From assembly GCA_004524445.1 (NCBI GenBank), contig SDNP01000021.1:1-55458 (forward strand): DNA of 55,458 nt. The letters are read 5' to 3'. The position numbers and the translations under genes are program-made. This DNA is from Candidatus Thorarchaeota archaeon (GTDB lineage: Archaea; Asgardarchaeota; Thorarchaeia; Thorarchaeales; Thorarchaeaceae). Within the stretch, counting starts at the first letter, position 1, and each line of letters begins with the position of its first letter. Under the pieces are notes generated by a model, which was given only the letters and a program-made list of their open reading frames with translations, ran no database searches and was not told the DNA's origin. Positions 26,843 to 35,320 of the stretch are shown here, in pieces.

Positions 26843-27562
26843 ATGGTAGTTCTTGATTTGGGACCACTTAGCACGACCGATATGCTCTTGGCCATTGGCA
26901 CAGTGTTAATCGTTTATGCAGTCCTAATGATTGCCTTTATCATAGACAGCAGAGGGCATCCAAGCTGGATTGCACGAAAAATCATTCATATCTCGGTCAG
27001 TTCGGTGATTGGGCTTACTCTGGTGCTTTATCATAACCTATCAGGACCTTTGGTTGCAGTCATGCTGTTCTTGGCCCCATTGATTCTGGGGCGAGCATTC
27101 TTCGGGCAGCCAGTTTGGAATCTGGTGAGATTGGCGTCCCGCAAACAGGAGAGAAAGAGAAGCTGGCACACCTTGGCTGCGGGCATCTTGGCCATGATTT
27201 CGTACGGAGTGGTGTTTCTTATGTTCCCTAAAGAACCTGCAATCTTTGTGACTGCCATTCTTGCCGTTTCATGGGGCGATGGTTCAGGAGAATTAATTGG
27301 CCGCCCCTTCGGCCGAAGGAAGTATCAACTCCTTGGAAATGACAGGACGGTATTAGGAAGCATAGCCGTGTTTGTATTCACTGTTCTAGCAGCAGCTTTT
27401 GCATTCCAGATATTCTCTTCAAGAAATGTTCTTGCATTGATTCCAGTCTTTTTCGCAATTGGTCTTGTGGTTATGCTAATGGAGGCCGTTAGCATTAGCT
27501 GGCTGGACAACTTCCTTATTCCATTGAGTGCAGCTGGCGTTTTGTTCCTATTCCTCTTCTGA
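26843..27562 (+). CDS. dolichol/phytol-kinase-like CTP-dependent membrane enzyme
   Basis: The 239-aa protein has about seven membrane segments. Family motifs are RKIIHISVSSVIG near residue 45 and VSWGDGSGELIGRPFGRRKY near 150, as in the SEC59/VTE5 polyprenol kinase and CDP-diglyceride group. Such enzymes phosphorylate dolichol or other polyprenols for glycan or lipid synthesis. TATA-like A/T stretches precede it. Confidence 0.88.
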   Translation: MVVLDLGPLSTTDMLLAIGTVLIVYAVLMIAFIIDSRGHPSWIARKIIHISVSSVIGLTLVLYHNLSGPLVAVMLFLAPLILGRAFFGQPVWNLVRLASRKQERKRSWHTLAAGILAMISYGVVFLMFPKEPAIFVTAILAVSWGDGSGELIGRPFGRRKYQLLGNDRTVLGSIAVFVFTVLAAAFAFQIFSSRNVLALIPVFFAIGLVVMLMEAVSISWLDNFLIPLSAAGVLFLFLF

Positions 27563-27604
27563 GAACAATTGGAGGCATCTGTATTACTCTATATTCTGAG
27601 AGAT

Positions 27605-27919
27605 TCATTTTTTGGATACCACAGTCGCATGAATCTTCATTAGGTTTGGATGGTGTTTTAGATGCATTCCACCATCTATAAGTCGCATATTGAATGGGAA
27701 AAGACCGACACTATCGTCGTTTCTAACTTGATCATTCATTTCTGCCAGGATTGCATTGATGAAACAGTCGCCAACATCACTAGTTTTCAGATGCAATTTT
27801 GATAGCAGTTCTTGGAGAGTACACTCGCCATCTAGGTCAAAATAGAGGATTGTATCTTCGTTTGCCCTGCTGTCTGGAATAAATTGTCTTAGTCTTCCAT
27901 ACAGATGAATCTCAACCAT
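27605..27919 (-). CDS. MoaD/ThiS-like beta-grasp protein with a tail after its GG
   Basis: The 104-aa product begins with the MoaD/ThiS pattern VEIHLYGRLRQFIP and has CTLQELLSKLHLKTSDVG and NDQVRNDDSVGLFPF. MoaD, ThiS and SAMP proteins end exactly in Gly-Gly. Here the Gly-Gly of RLIDGG is at 83-84 and 20 residues follow (MHLKHHPN...VVSKK). Either it needs trimming before activation, like eukaryotic ubiquitin precursors, or it does not act as a carrier. An E1-like enzyme is coded 2 kb away at 29933-30967. Confidence 0.85.
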   Translation of the reverse strand: MVEIHLYGRLRQFIPDSRANEDTILYFDLDGECTLQELLSKLHLKTSDVGDCFINAILAEMNDQVRNDDSVGLFPFNMRLIDGGMHLKHHPNLMKIHATVVSKK

Positions 27920-28218
27920 CGTCTACTCGTCAAATGTGTTTGATGATATTACAGGGGAATTGATTTTATAGTTGTGATAGAACGCTTTGGCACTACTTTT
28001 CCTAATCACCGTTCATTGTAAGTTGGACAATCCTGGACAGAGAAGTGTTGTCCTCCCAGAAACGGCACGGGGTTGGACTCCTTGAAGATCTTGGAATGAC
28101 CTCAGAAGGTTATGGATGGCCAGAGTATTTAGACACCACAATTCAAACGTCTAACTCTTCTATCAACTATGGATTGACTGTCCAACTTTGTCCAAGTTTC
28201 TTGGAACTGTCCTGAACC
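27920..28218. other. 299-bp intergenic region
   Basis: It contains the start region of the MoaD-like gene and an open plus-strand frame of about 66 codons ending near 28215, which has only an internal ATG and no ribosome site. I see no supported gene, hairpin or repeat. Confidence 0.3.
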
Positions 28219-28899
28219 CTATCTCAAATCGAGAACCATTCCATCATAGGCAAGGTCTATGGTTACCTCTCTTGATAATGACTTCACTTTTCTCCTGGAT
28301 TCTGAGGCATTTCCGTAAAACCATTTTCCTAAATGGGTAAAGACAATATGAGCTGCACAAGGGCGGAAGAATTCTACTAAGTCAGGAATGCCTTTATGCC
28401 CCCAAATATTGCCTTGCTTATCGCCCATTACTCTACCACCCTGTCTAATAAAACTGCCATCAGTTATTACCAAGTCAAGTTCTCCAAAAGCACTGTGATA
28501 TTTTTTCTCAATCCAGACCATATCCCCCGTGTAGAGAATCCTATGATCACCTTCTATGAGATACGCTCGTGATTCCACTAATTTACTATGAATGGTTGGT
28601 ATTGAGGAGATTGTACATGTTTCAAAATCCACGTGGTCAGGCATAATCCTGACTTCTATATCGTCAGACTCTTCTGGTGCGTAGATAGGAACCTCCACCT
28701 CAATATCCTCTACGATGAAGACAGCATGGTCGGGATGAAGATGGGTTATGAAAATGACTTCTGGTTCATGTTGTAGAAACTCCTCTTCCCCCAAATCGAA
28801 GAGAATCTTCTCGTTGAGAAGAAGTCCCGAGTGTTTTGAGTGATAGGGGCTGGTGGCATCTGTATTCGCACGAGTTCCGAGGAATTTCAATCGAGTCAT
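28219..28899 (-). CDS. metallo-beta-lactamase-fold hydrolase
   Basis: The 226-aa protein has the MBL metal motif THLHPDHA (His53, His55, Asp57, His58), a later TGDM aspartate and a C-terminal FTHLGKWF histidine. It begins LKFLGTRANTDATSPYHSKHSG, as in RNase Z-like and phosphodiesterase-like members, but is shorter than RNase Z and lacks its exosite arm. The substrate is unknown. Confidence 0.9.
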   Translation of the reverse strand: MTRLKFLGTRANTDATSPYHSKHSGLLLNEKILFDLGEEEFLQHEPEVIFITHLHPDHAVFIVEDIEVEVPIYAPEESDDIEVRIMPDHVDFETCTISSIPTIHSKLVESRAYLIEGDHRILYTGDMVWIEKKYHSAFGELDLVITDGSFIRQGGRVMGDKQGNIWGHKGIPDLVEFFRPCAAHIVFTHLGKWFYGNASESRRKVKSLSREVTIDLAYDGMVLDLR

Positions 28900-29021
28900 G
28901 TTTGTCTTCTAGATAATATGCATCAGTGATGGTTCTTTCGAAATAGTAGTCGGAAGAATAGAGGTGCTCTGGTCACTCATTTGACTCTCCCGCGGTCATC
29001 AAGGAAAGAATGTTTGAGTCA

Positions 29022-29051
29022 CAAAAAAATAAGAGGGGGTGAAGACCCCCT
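29022..29051 (-). terminator. hairpin with T-tract of the gene at 29060
   Basis: On the minus strand AGGGGGT and ACCCCCT form a hairpin with a 4-base loop, followed by CTTATTTTTTTG. It begins 9 bases after the stop codon. Confidence 0.7.
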
Positions 29052-29059
29052 GTGGATTG

Positions 29060-29428
29060 TTATGCCATTGACTCTTTAACGGCAGGAATATTCAGGTATA
29101 CTAATGTAAGAATGCTTAGTATGATCCCCTCTAGCCAGAAGATCGACAATAGGTAGAGGGGAATTGCCACTATATTGATTATAACAGCCCAATTCCATGC
29201 CCATTCTTCCATATTCCACAACCCTCTCGCAATCCAGAGAGCAAAAATTGCCAAGAGAAAACCAATCGCGGAGGTCGCATCTTCCCAGATTGCGAGACCT
29301 AGAGCGCCAGCAAAGAGCCCCAAAAGGGCGTTTACTAACAGCAGAACGACTGCAATCTTTACCTCTATCGGTTGTTCGGATGGCTTTTTGCCACTAAGAT
29401 CGGATTCGGCAATAGGTATCTCAGTCAT
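29060..29428 (-). CDS. small multi-pass membrane protein
   Basis: ATG at 29428 (MTEIPIAESDLSGK) is chosen because GGTGA lies 5 bases upstream; the frame is open 43 codons more but without protein-like sequence. The 122-aa product has a hydrophilic first 24 residues and then four hydrophobic segments, with a Trp-rich loop (RGLWNMEEWAWNWAV). I recognise no family. Confidence 0.75.
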   Translation of the reverse strand: MTEIPIAESDLSGKKPSEQPIEVKIAVVLLLVNALLGLFAGALGLAIWEDATSAIGFLLAIFALWIARGLWNMEEWAWNWAVIINIVAIPLYLLSIFWLEGIILSILTLVYLNIPAVKESMA

Positions 29429-29609
29429 TGAATTCACCAAATTGCATTGATGATGCACAATACTCCTAATCATCCTTTCTGATACACCAAAAAGATTGCA
29501 AGAACCGGTCATGTGACAGCCGCTTGATGAGCGTAAACTTCCCAGAAGAATAGCCACTAGCCACGAATTGATATTGAGTCACATACTAAGAAATACGAGC
29601 GATTGAGAT

Positions 29610-29921
29610 ATGACAGGTGACGAAAGACGAATTGCTGAAGAAAAAAAGACTATTGAGATGATGATTCACTACTATTGTGATCGTAAACACGAGTCCAAGA
29701 GTCTTTGTCAGGACTGTGAAGAGCTCCTTCGTTATGCACATTCTCGTCTGAATCATTGCAGATACGGTAATGATAAACCAACATGCAGAAGATGTGATAC
29801 TCACTGTTACAGCCCTGTTTATAGAGCAAAAGTCAAGGCGGTCATGCGTTTCGCTGGCCCACGAATGTTGTTTACAGCGCCCATAAGGTGGATCAAGCAT
29901 AAACTACACGATCGTGACTAG
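29610..29921 (+). CDS. YgbA-family (nitrous-oxide-stimulated promoter) cysteine-rich protein
   Basis: The 103-aa protein matches the E. coli YgbA family: RRIAEEKKTIEMMIHYYC at the start, the cysteine set LCQDC (33 and 36), Cys50, CRRC (59 and 62), Cys66, and the ending VMRFAGPRMLFTAPI. YgbA is linked to recovery from nitric oxide stress and Fe-S cluster damage in bacteria. The seven cysteines suggest metal or Fe-S binding. It is convergent with the E1-like gene, 11 bases apart. Confidence 0.92.
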   Translation: MTGDERRIAEEKKTIEMMIHYYCDRKHESKSLCQDCEELLRYAHSRLNHCRYGNDKPTCRRCDTHCYSPVYRAKVKAVMRFAGPRMLFTAPIRWIKHKLHDRD

Positions 29922-29932
29922 ACACCTCTTCC

Positions 29933-30967
29933 TTACACATCAAGAATCTGCTTGTAATCATGTAACGCCTGTTTTGCACTTGTGACGCCCTCAACGACGG
30001 CATTCCCCTTGGGCAGGAGTGTTATTGTAATTCCATCATCTTTTATTATTTTGAGAAATGCCTCAGTGACCACTGATTTGTAAGCCGCGGGCAACTTCTT
30101 GGCAACGGCATTGAAGTCAATCTTACGACGGGTAGGTGGCGATATACTAAAACTTCCCGTACATAAGATAGTCACCATAAAATCATCCTCCTCAGCAGGC
30201 TCCTTCGAAAGTTTCTTCGAACAGACAGGACAGTCTTCATTCCTATGTATGGCAAAGCGGTCAAAGCTGAGTTGATTGATATCCATATGTAGAAGATGGT
30301 TGGCAAGACTGGGCTCCTTCTGTGTTGATATCATGATTGCCTCTTGAACCTCGATCGAGGCAGCCAGAGAGAGTATCGTTGGAGTCACTCCAACATTTTC
30401 ACAAGTCATTTCTGAGGTGTCTTGCGTGTCACCCAAGAGACAGTGTAGGCACCCGGTTTCGCCGGGGATAAAAGTCGAGATATTGGCATAATGTTGTATG
30501 GCACCTGCATACACGTAGGGAATATGTAGTTCTTGACTCGCTCTGTTGACGGCACGCCTTGCCTTGATTGAGTCCAGTCCATCAAGAATGATATCAGTTC
30601 CTCCAAGGAGGTCGCTAGCGTTATCCTCGCGAATTGTTACGCTGTAGGGTTCAAAAACCACGTCAGGATTCATGGGAGCAAGATTGGATACTGCGGTTTC
30701 TGCCTTTGGGGTCCCGATATCATCTGTGTTATATATGGTTTGACGCTGGAGGTTTGAGAGGTCAACAATATCATGGTCAATCACTCTGATCGTACCAAAT
30801 CCGATGGCTGTTAGAAGACGCAATATGGGGCTACCAAGTCCACCAGCACCCACCACAGTGACATGTGTATCCAGGATTGACTTCATTGCCTGTTCATCCA
30901 CATTTGGCAAAGCAAGCATTCGTGAATACCGGGTTCTTTGGTCGGAGGTGAGTACCAAATTTATCAA
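29933..30967 (-). CDS. E1-like ThiF/MoeB/HesA adenylyltransferase with extra C-terminal domain
   Basis: The enzyme adenylates the C-terminal glycine of ubiquitin-like proteins. It has the ATP motif VVGAGGLGSPILRLL, the RQTIY stretch after DLSNLQ, a zinc site (CLHC with CPVC) and a candidate catalytic Cys in MTCENVGVTPT. Beyond residue 250 an 85-residue domain follows that ends ITLLPKGNAVVEGVTSAKQALHDYKQIL, an alpha/beta module seen in some prokaryotic ThiF proteins. The start is a TTG (30967); another TTG lies nine bases on. The MoaD-like protein at 27605 is a candidate substrate. Confidence 0.92.
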   Translation of the reverse strand: MINLVLTSDQRTRYSRMLALPNVDEQAMKSILDTHVTVVGAGGLGSPILRLLTAIGFGTIRVIDHDIVDLSNLQRQTIYNTDDIGTPKAETAVSNLAPMNPDVVFEPYSVTIREDNASDLLGGTDIILDGLDSIKARRAVNRASQELHIPYVYAGAIQHYANISTFIPGETGCLHCLLGDTQDTSEMTCENVGVTPTILSLAASIEVQEAIMISTQKEPSLANHLLHMDINQLSFDRFAIHRNEDCPVCSKKLSKEPAEEDDFMVTILCTGSFSISPPTRRKIDFNAVAKKLPAAYKSVVTEAFLKIIKDDGITITLLPKGNAVVEGVTSAKQALHDYKQILDV

Positions 30968-31096
30968 CTCTTGAAGCTCTTAGCATATTTACCCTTAAAG
31001 GGATAGATATTGCCCTTTTCGTATCAAGATGTTTTTTAGAATATAACAATTCCATTGCTTGGGCATCGATGTGAATTTGAAGCGAGTCGAGTCTTT

Positions 31097-31924
31097 ATGG
31101 AATTGGAAATAAACCACATAGGTTCAGAATATGGAACCATCGAGTATTACTCATACATGCGCTCAAATCAATCCCCTGTGAATCTCTATATTCATGGCCT
31201 TGGATATCACAAGAACTGGTTCAATAACCATTTTGCAAGATTCGAACTGGACCGCTATTCGTGGATAGTCCCTGACCTAATGGGGCATGGAAACTCGTCA
31301 AAACCGGAGACTCAACAGGCATATACAATGGATAAACAAGCAGAATATCTTGCAGACATTCTGAAGAGAGAGAAAGTAAATCGAATAAGAGTTATAGCCC
31401 ACTCAATGGGAGGAGCAATTGCAATCTCATTATTGGAGCTGTTATCCCGTTCTAGTTCAAAAGGGATAGAACCTATTCTTCTCCTTTATCTTGAGGGAAA
31501 CTTGGATGAAGGAGATGCATTCTTCTCCTCGAAAGTAGCTGAAGTGCCATTTGAGGAATACAAGAAGAGCTTTAAGCCTTGGTGCGAGAAAGTTCTGCAA
31601 ACCACCGAAGATTACTCCATGCGTTCTTGGGTTGAGGCACTCCGAGATGCAGGAAGTTTCACCGTTTGGGCGTCAAGTAGAAACTTGGTAAAGGTCTCAA
31701 AAGAAAGCGATCTCTTCAAGCGTCTTCGAGATGTCTTTGGAGGACCAACTTACTTCGTATTTGGAGAGAGGAACAAGGGGATTTATTCATCAGAAGAATT
31801 GGTAAAGAAAAATAATATGCCAGTGCTATATGTGTCTAATGCAGGACATGCCATGCATGAAGATAACCCGTCAGGATTTTGGAAGATAGTCCTTCAACAA
31901 ATTGAGTCTACATCCAGTAGCTAA
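31097..31924 (+). CDS. alpha/beta-hydrolase
   Basis: The 275-aa soluble product has the oxyanion segment YIHGLGYHKNWF, the nucleophile elbow AHSMGG with Ser at its centre, and the catalytic His in SNAGHAMHEDNP. The GERNKG segment may hold the acid. It is most like esterase or lipase-type members. ATG at 31097 is preferred to a TTG at 31055. Its 3' end shares a hairpin with the convergent SSB gene. Confidence 0.9.
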   Translation: MELEINHIGSEYGTIEYYSYMRSNQSPVNLYIHGLGYHKNWFNNHFARFELDRYSWIVPDLMGHGNSSKPETQQAYTMDKQAEYLADILKREKVNRIRVIAHSMGGAIAISLLELLSRSSSKGIEPILLLYLEGNLDEGDAFFSSKVAEVPFEEYKKSFKPWCEKVLQTTEDYSMRSWVEALRDAGSFTVWASSRNLVKVSKESDLFKRLRDVFGGPTYFVFGERNKGIYSSEELVKKNNMPVLYVSNAGHAMHEDNPSGFWKIVLQQIESTSSS

Positions 31925-31925
31925 A

Positions 31926-31956
31926 AAAATAGTAGTTCCCGGAGAGTACTCTCCGG
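31926..31956. terminator. bidirectional terminator between hydrolase and SSB gene
   Basis: The perfect palindrome CCGGAGAGTACTCTCCGG (31939-31956) is bordered on its left by AAAAAAAT, which becomes a T-tract on the minus strand. It serves the SSB gene at 31979 and could also stop the hydrolase transcript. Confidence 0.65.
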
Positions 31957-31978
31957 AATTTACGCTTGATTTCGAGTT

Positions 31979-32404
31979 TTACCAACTGCGACCGCCAGAG
32001 CTACGACCTCTGCCGCCACCGTAGTCACGTCTGCGACGACCATGGTCAACCTCAGACATGTCATTTTCTTCGTTGACTTCCTCAATCTCTTCGTCAGCTT
32101 CTTCAAGAACGCTCTCGCGTCCGAACTTCAGACGAAGATTGCCCCTGAATAGTCCAGTATGGGCATTTTTCAAAACGTAGGTATTTCCAATTTCCATTTG
32201 ATCGATAGTGTCGTCCCAGAGGGGGATTACAACAGTACCCGTTGTGTCTCCAACGGTAGCATCCGACACACGATGCGTGGAACCATCGCTTCGTGAAGTG
32301 ACCTCATTAGGTTCGGCCTTTTCAAGAACCTTGAATTTGACATTAATATCGCCCATTCTAGGCTCTAACTCAGCGATTTCCAAATCTTTAGTTTCTTCAG
32401 ACAT
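31979..32404 (-). CDS. single-OB ssDNA-binding protein (Sulfolobus SSB/SOSS-B type), paralogue 1, RGG tail
   Basis: Residues 8-100 form an OB fold with the family pattern ELEPRMGDINVKFKVLEK, DATVGDTTGTVVIPLWDD and LKNAHTGLFRGNLRLKFG. An acidic linker (101-118) and an Arg/Gly tail follow (RRRRDYGGGRGRSSGG), ending in Trp. That build matches crenarchaeal SSB and human SSB1 rather than trimeric RPA, and the tail could also bind RNA. ATG at 32404 follows GTGATACGA. It is one of three paralogues in the window; only this one has the glycine-rich tail. Confidence 0.93.
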   Translation of the reverse strand: MSEETKDLEIAELEPRMGDINVKFKVLEKAEPNEVTSRSDGSTHRVSDATVGDTTGTVVIPLWDDTIDQMEIGNTYVLKNAHTGLFRGNLRLKFGRESVLEEADEEIEEVNEENDMSEVDHGRRRRDYGGGRGRSSGGRSW

Positions 32405-32544
32405 TCGTATCACTTTATAGTTACAACAAGCTTCCAATAAGAAAAGTATCAAAGAATTGCACACACTCGTACGCTTCTAAAAAACACTCGACTCTAATTA
32501 TCCGCTCTGTATTTCTCACTTTCTCTTAGGTCACTTATAAACTT
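32405..32544 (-). promoter_or_regulatory. promoter and long leader of SSB paralogue 1
   Basis: AAGTTTATAAG (minus strand, 32534-32544) is a TATA box about 130 bases before the ATG, giving a leader near 100 bases. The leader shares with the other two SSB leaders an early ACAGAGC-GGATAAT-like block, TTGATAC-TTTCTT in the middle and AAGTGATAC directly before the ATG. Confidence 0.6.
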
Positions 32545-32654
32545 CCGCATGACTCATTCTTTTCATATGATTAGCTGTAAGGAATGTCAATCTTCAGGGA
32601 TTCCTAATATGGAACATGATTGAGAAATTAAGTCAACGCATAGCAAGACCATCT

Positions 32655-33152
32655 TTAGCCTATCTTTTTCTCGTAGAAGCAGCTCTCATTATGGGTGTGG
32701 ACCAATTCATATCCCATTGCCTCATAGAGATGTCGTGCGGGAGCATTCCATTCTATGACATGAAGGGCTATCGTAACAAGCCCTTCCTTCCTTGTCCATT
32801 TCTCAGCCTCTTGCAAGAGCATCCGCGCTATGCCATGCCTTCGAAGTTCGGGAACCACATATAGATTATATATCCAAGTGAGCCGAGATTTGAACCGCCA
32901 GAATGGTTCTCGACTGCACAGCCAAATGAGAGCGATTTGCGGACGGGCTCTGGAGTCCACTATAAGGACTTCATGAGAAGGGTTGGACAGATCAATTGGA
33001 TCCTCCTCATCCATCTTTCTGAACTTCTCCAAAATTTGCCTCTCGGTTAAGTCTTCAGAACGATTTAGTGTCCCTTTGAATGCCTCCAATTCAGCAGCCT
33101 TGAAAAAATCTACATCTTTCCTTCTATCCCATCTTCGGATTACCGTCTTCAA
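32655..33152 (-). CDS. GNAT acetyltransferase
   Basis: The 165-aa protein has the acetyl-CoA motif LYVVPELRRHGIARMLLQEAEKW and the later NAPARHLYEAMGYELVH, the hallmark of GNAT enzymes. The N-terminal half (FKAAELEAFKGTLNRSEDLTE) would make the substrate pocket. Amino-acid or small-molecule acetylation is likely but not specified. It lies between two SSB paralogues on the same strand. Confidence 0.92.
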   Translation of the reverse strand: MKTVIRRWDRRKDVDFFKAAELEAFKGTLNRSEDLTERQILEKFRKMDEEDPIDLSNPSHEVLIVDSRARPQIALIWLCSREPFWRFKSRLTWIYNLYVVPELRRHGIARMLLQEAEKWTRKEGLVTIALHVIEWNAPARHLYEAMGYELVHTHNESCFYEKKIG

Positions 33153-33431
33153 CTCAATATGACTCCTTTCTGAAAACTGCAGTCAGATATACCTCTTGCT
33201 GGTCTATATTTAGCAACCGGTCTGCGTAGTGATATCGGTTCTAATTCACTCTGAAAGGATGATATGGATCGTCTGCTAGGAATGAGGGGAAATCGTTCAT
33301 TATCCCTCTATATTTGGTTTTCGCAGAAAATGTGTAAACAAAAAGCAATGAATGGACCGGAATCAATCACATGCGGAAGTTCACGGTAGAACCATGGAAT
33401 CAGCATGGCCATAGTCCAGTCACATGCATTT

Positions 33432-33448
33432 GGTAGACAAGGTCTACC
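33432..33448 (-). terminator. 3' hairpin of SSB paralogue 2
   Basis: GGTAGAC-AAG-GTCTACC is a perfect 7-bp stem about 37 bases after the stop. SSB paralogue 3 has a similar TAGAC-AAA-GTCTA hairpin after its stop. No clear U-tract follows. The rest of the 332-bp gap between 33153 and 33484 shows no gene. Confidence 0.5.
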
Positions 33449-33484
33449 AGTCAAATATTGTTCGGCTTTGCGCTAGCCTCTCTA

Positions 33485-33874
33485 TTACCAACGGGTTTCG
33501 CGTCGACGATTGTGGACGACCTCGGACACATTATTGTCCAGGTTCACATCTTCGATATCCTCATCGATATCGACAAGCTCGCTTTCCTGATTGAATTTCA
33601 ATCGGAGATTCCCTTGGAACAGTCCAGTATGGGCATTTTTCAGCTCATAGGTTGTTCCTGTTTCGAGTTTGTCAATAGTGTCATCCCAGACGGGAATTAC
33701 AACGGCACCGGTACTGTCTCCGACAACAGTGTCGGATACGTAATGGGTAGAGTCGTCTCTACGAGAGGTTACCTCATTGGTTTCACCTTTCTCAACTACC
33801 TTGAAGGTGACATTAATGTCACCCATTCCGGGTTCTAGTTCTGCGATGTCGACGTCACGATTTTCAGTTGTCAT
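33485..33874 (-). CDS. single-OB ssDNA-binding protein, paralogue 2
   Basis: The 129-aa product has the same OB fold as its paralogues (VDIAELEPGMGDINVTFKV, VVGDSTGAVVIPVWDD, LKNAHTGLFQGNLRLKF), an acidic linker and a short RRRETRW end without glycine repeats. It is about 70% identical to paralogue 3 by eye. ATG at 33874 follows GTGATACTG, matching the other two copies. It likely binds single-stranded DNA or RNA; the shorter tail may change partners. Confidence 0.92.
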   Translation of the reverse strand: MTTENRDVDIAELEPGMGDINVTFKVVEKGETNEVTSRRDDSTHYVSDTVVGDSTGAVVIPVWDDTIDKLETGTTYELKNAHTGLFQGNLRLKFNQESELVDIDEDIEDVNLDNNVSEVVHNRRRETRW

Positions 33875-34021
33875 CAGTATCACTCAAGTTTTCTTAACAG
33901 GCATCAAAAAAGAAACGTATCAACGAAGAGCACTATTACGCAACACTTCAAAATTCAACTTCACTTATCCTTTGCTCTGTGATTAGGTATCACCATCTAT
34001 GCTTTATAAAATTCAGGGTTC
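33875..34021 (-). promoter_or_regulatory. promoter and conserved leader of SSB paralogue 2
   Basis: TTTATAAAGC (minus strand, 34011-34020) is the TATA box, about 137 bases before the ATG. Within the leader, 33896-33961 is identical to 54027-54092 at 65 of 66 positions, although the genes they precede have diverged to about 70% protein identity. The block includes TTGATACGTTTCTTTTTTG and ends close to the ribosome site. Confidence 0.7.
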
Positions 34022-34234
34022 TCGAAAAACCACACATAGCCGTTAATTTGCCCGGCATGTGCCTTCAATTTGCTCGTGGACTTTGGAGGCCCCTGCTATT
34101 TCATACAGAAGTCACTCTTTCTAAAATGAAAGCTCGAAACAATGCTAAGAGAACGTGTGAACAGCAGAAACGCTTCTTCTCAATTTGCAATGAGCGTCGC
34201 CACCGACTCCATGAGATTATACTAAGGAGGTGGA

Positions 34235-34285
34235 GTGAGTTGGGTAGATAGAAAAGACAATAAACTAGGAAGACTCTTCGCCTAG
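34235..34285 (+). CDS. 16-codon upstream ORF before phytoene synthase
   Basis: GTG at 34235 is preceded by AAGGAGGTGGA, the strongest ribosome site nearby. It codes VSWVDRKDNKLGRLFA and stops at 34283-34285, only 13 bases before the preferred start of the next gene. It may be a translational leader that delivers ribosomes to the synthase gene, whose own start has a weak site. Confidence 0.35.
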   Translation: MSWVDRKDNKLGRLFA

Positions 34286-34298
34286 GTATGTGTTGTTA

Positions 34299-35294
34299 AT
34301 GGTTTCCTCAGTCCCTTCATCTCGCGGAAGCATGAAATATGTTGCAACGGTAAACTCTGCGCGGGGTTACTTAAGGCAGAGAGACTTCTTGACCTATGCT
34401 TCACAGCTGGTTCCTGAACCCCAAGGGTCTGAAACATGGTCCCTTGCTTGGGGATATATCCGGCGCTTCGATGACATGCTCGATTCTCCTAGGTTGAGCA
34501 AAGAGAGCGCACGGAGTATGCTAGAAAAGGAACAGGTCATCGTGGAACCGGGCATGGAGGGTGATTTGAAAGTATCAGATACTGCACCTCTGCGACATCG
34601 TTGGTTGGCACAGTTTTTTGATAACGAACGTAAATACTACTCAGGCGATGCCTTGAAGGTAGTTCAGGATTTGTATGAGAGCGCGTGGGAAGATGTTGAC
34701 CGGCGGGGAAAGATTCTCTCCCAGGAAGAAATGGATCGGTTATTATACAAAAAGGCACGGAGCTTCTTCAAACTATATTTCATTCTCTCTGATTTCGACC
34801 TGGGAAATCACCTAGATGATCTTTCATACGTTTTGGGAATGGGACTCGGAATTTTGGATGATATACTAGATATAGCATTTGATTACGAGTCGAACTATGT
34901 CAATATATCTCGTGAAGAAATGGAGATGTTAGGCATCGATTTACAGCCAGATGACAAGGGCTTCCTAGATCGTGTCATCAAGGCCGGATATCTATCATAC
35001 CGGGCAAAACGAATCATGTCCTTCTTACTAAGAGCAAGAAGGCTCTCGCGTCACCTTCGTAGTAAATTGGTCCGAACATTCATTTTGCGCTTGACCGAGA
35101 TTTTCGCGGCGCCAATAATAGAAGGGAGATTGGTTCCTGGTCAGCAATACTTTTTCAAAGGTGGACGTTTATTCAATCGGATTCTGCCACAGAACGAATC
35201 GCTGGCATACAAAATGGGGCATAAATTCATTGAGATTGCCCTTATGTACCCGCAAACGATAACCGGCTTCTTCAAACGCTATTCTGAGGAGTAG
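34299..35294 (+). CDS. squalene/phytoene synthase-family protein
   Basis: The family joins two prenyl diphosphates head to head. Both Asp-rich magnesium sites are visible: RRFDDMLDSP near residue 60 and GILDDILDIAFDYESNYVNI near 190, the second in the YVNI form typical of these enzymes. The product is about 331 aa. Squalene or C30/C40 carotenoid-type products are both possible. Starts at GTG 34290, ATG 34299 and ATG 34332 are all open; 34299 is a compromise. Confidence 0.88.
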   Translation: MVSSVPSSRGSMKYVATVNSARGYLRQRDFLTYASQLVPEPQGSETWSLAWGYIRRFDDMLDSPRLSKESARSMLEKEQVIVEPGMEGDLKVSDTAPLRHRWLAQFFDNERKYYSGDALKVVQDLYESAWEDVDRRGKILSQEEMDRLLYKKARSFFKLYFILSDFDLGNHLDDLSYVLGMGLGILDDILDIAFDYESNYVNISREEMEMLGIDLQPDDKGFLDRVIKAGYLSYRAKRIMSFLLRARRLSRHLRSKLVRTFILRLTEIFAAPIIEGRLVPGQQYFFKGGRLFNRILPQNESLAYKMGHKFIEIALMYPQTITGFFKRYSEE

Positions 35295-35320
35295 GAACAA
35301 GTCACTTACTTGAGCAGCAT

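Noticed and set aside
28020..28215. Open plus-strand frame of about 66 codons
   Set aside because: No start codon at its beginning, only an internal ATG without a ribosome site.
32881..32905. T-arm-like sequence suggesting a tRNA
   Set aside because: It lies within the acetyltransferase reading frame, and no acceptor stem, anticodon arm or D-arm could be fitted. No tRNA or rRNA was found in the window.
34126..34251. 41-codon basic plus-strand ORF
   Set aside because: No ribosome site and no recognisable features; the short ORF at 34235 with a strong site is better supported.
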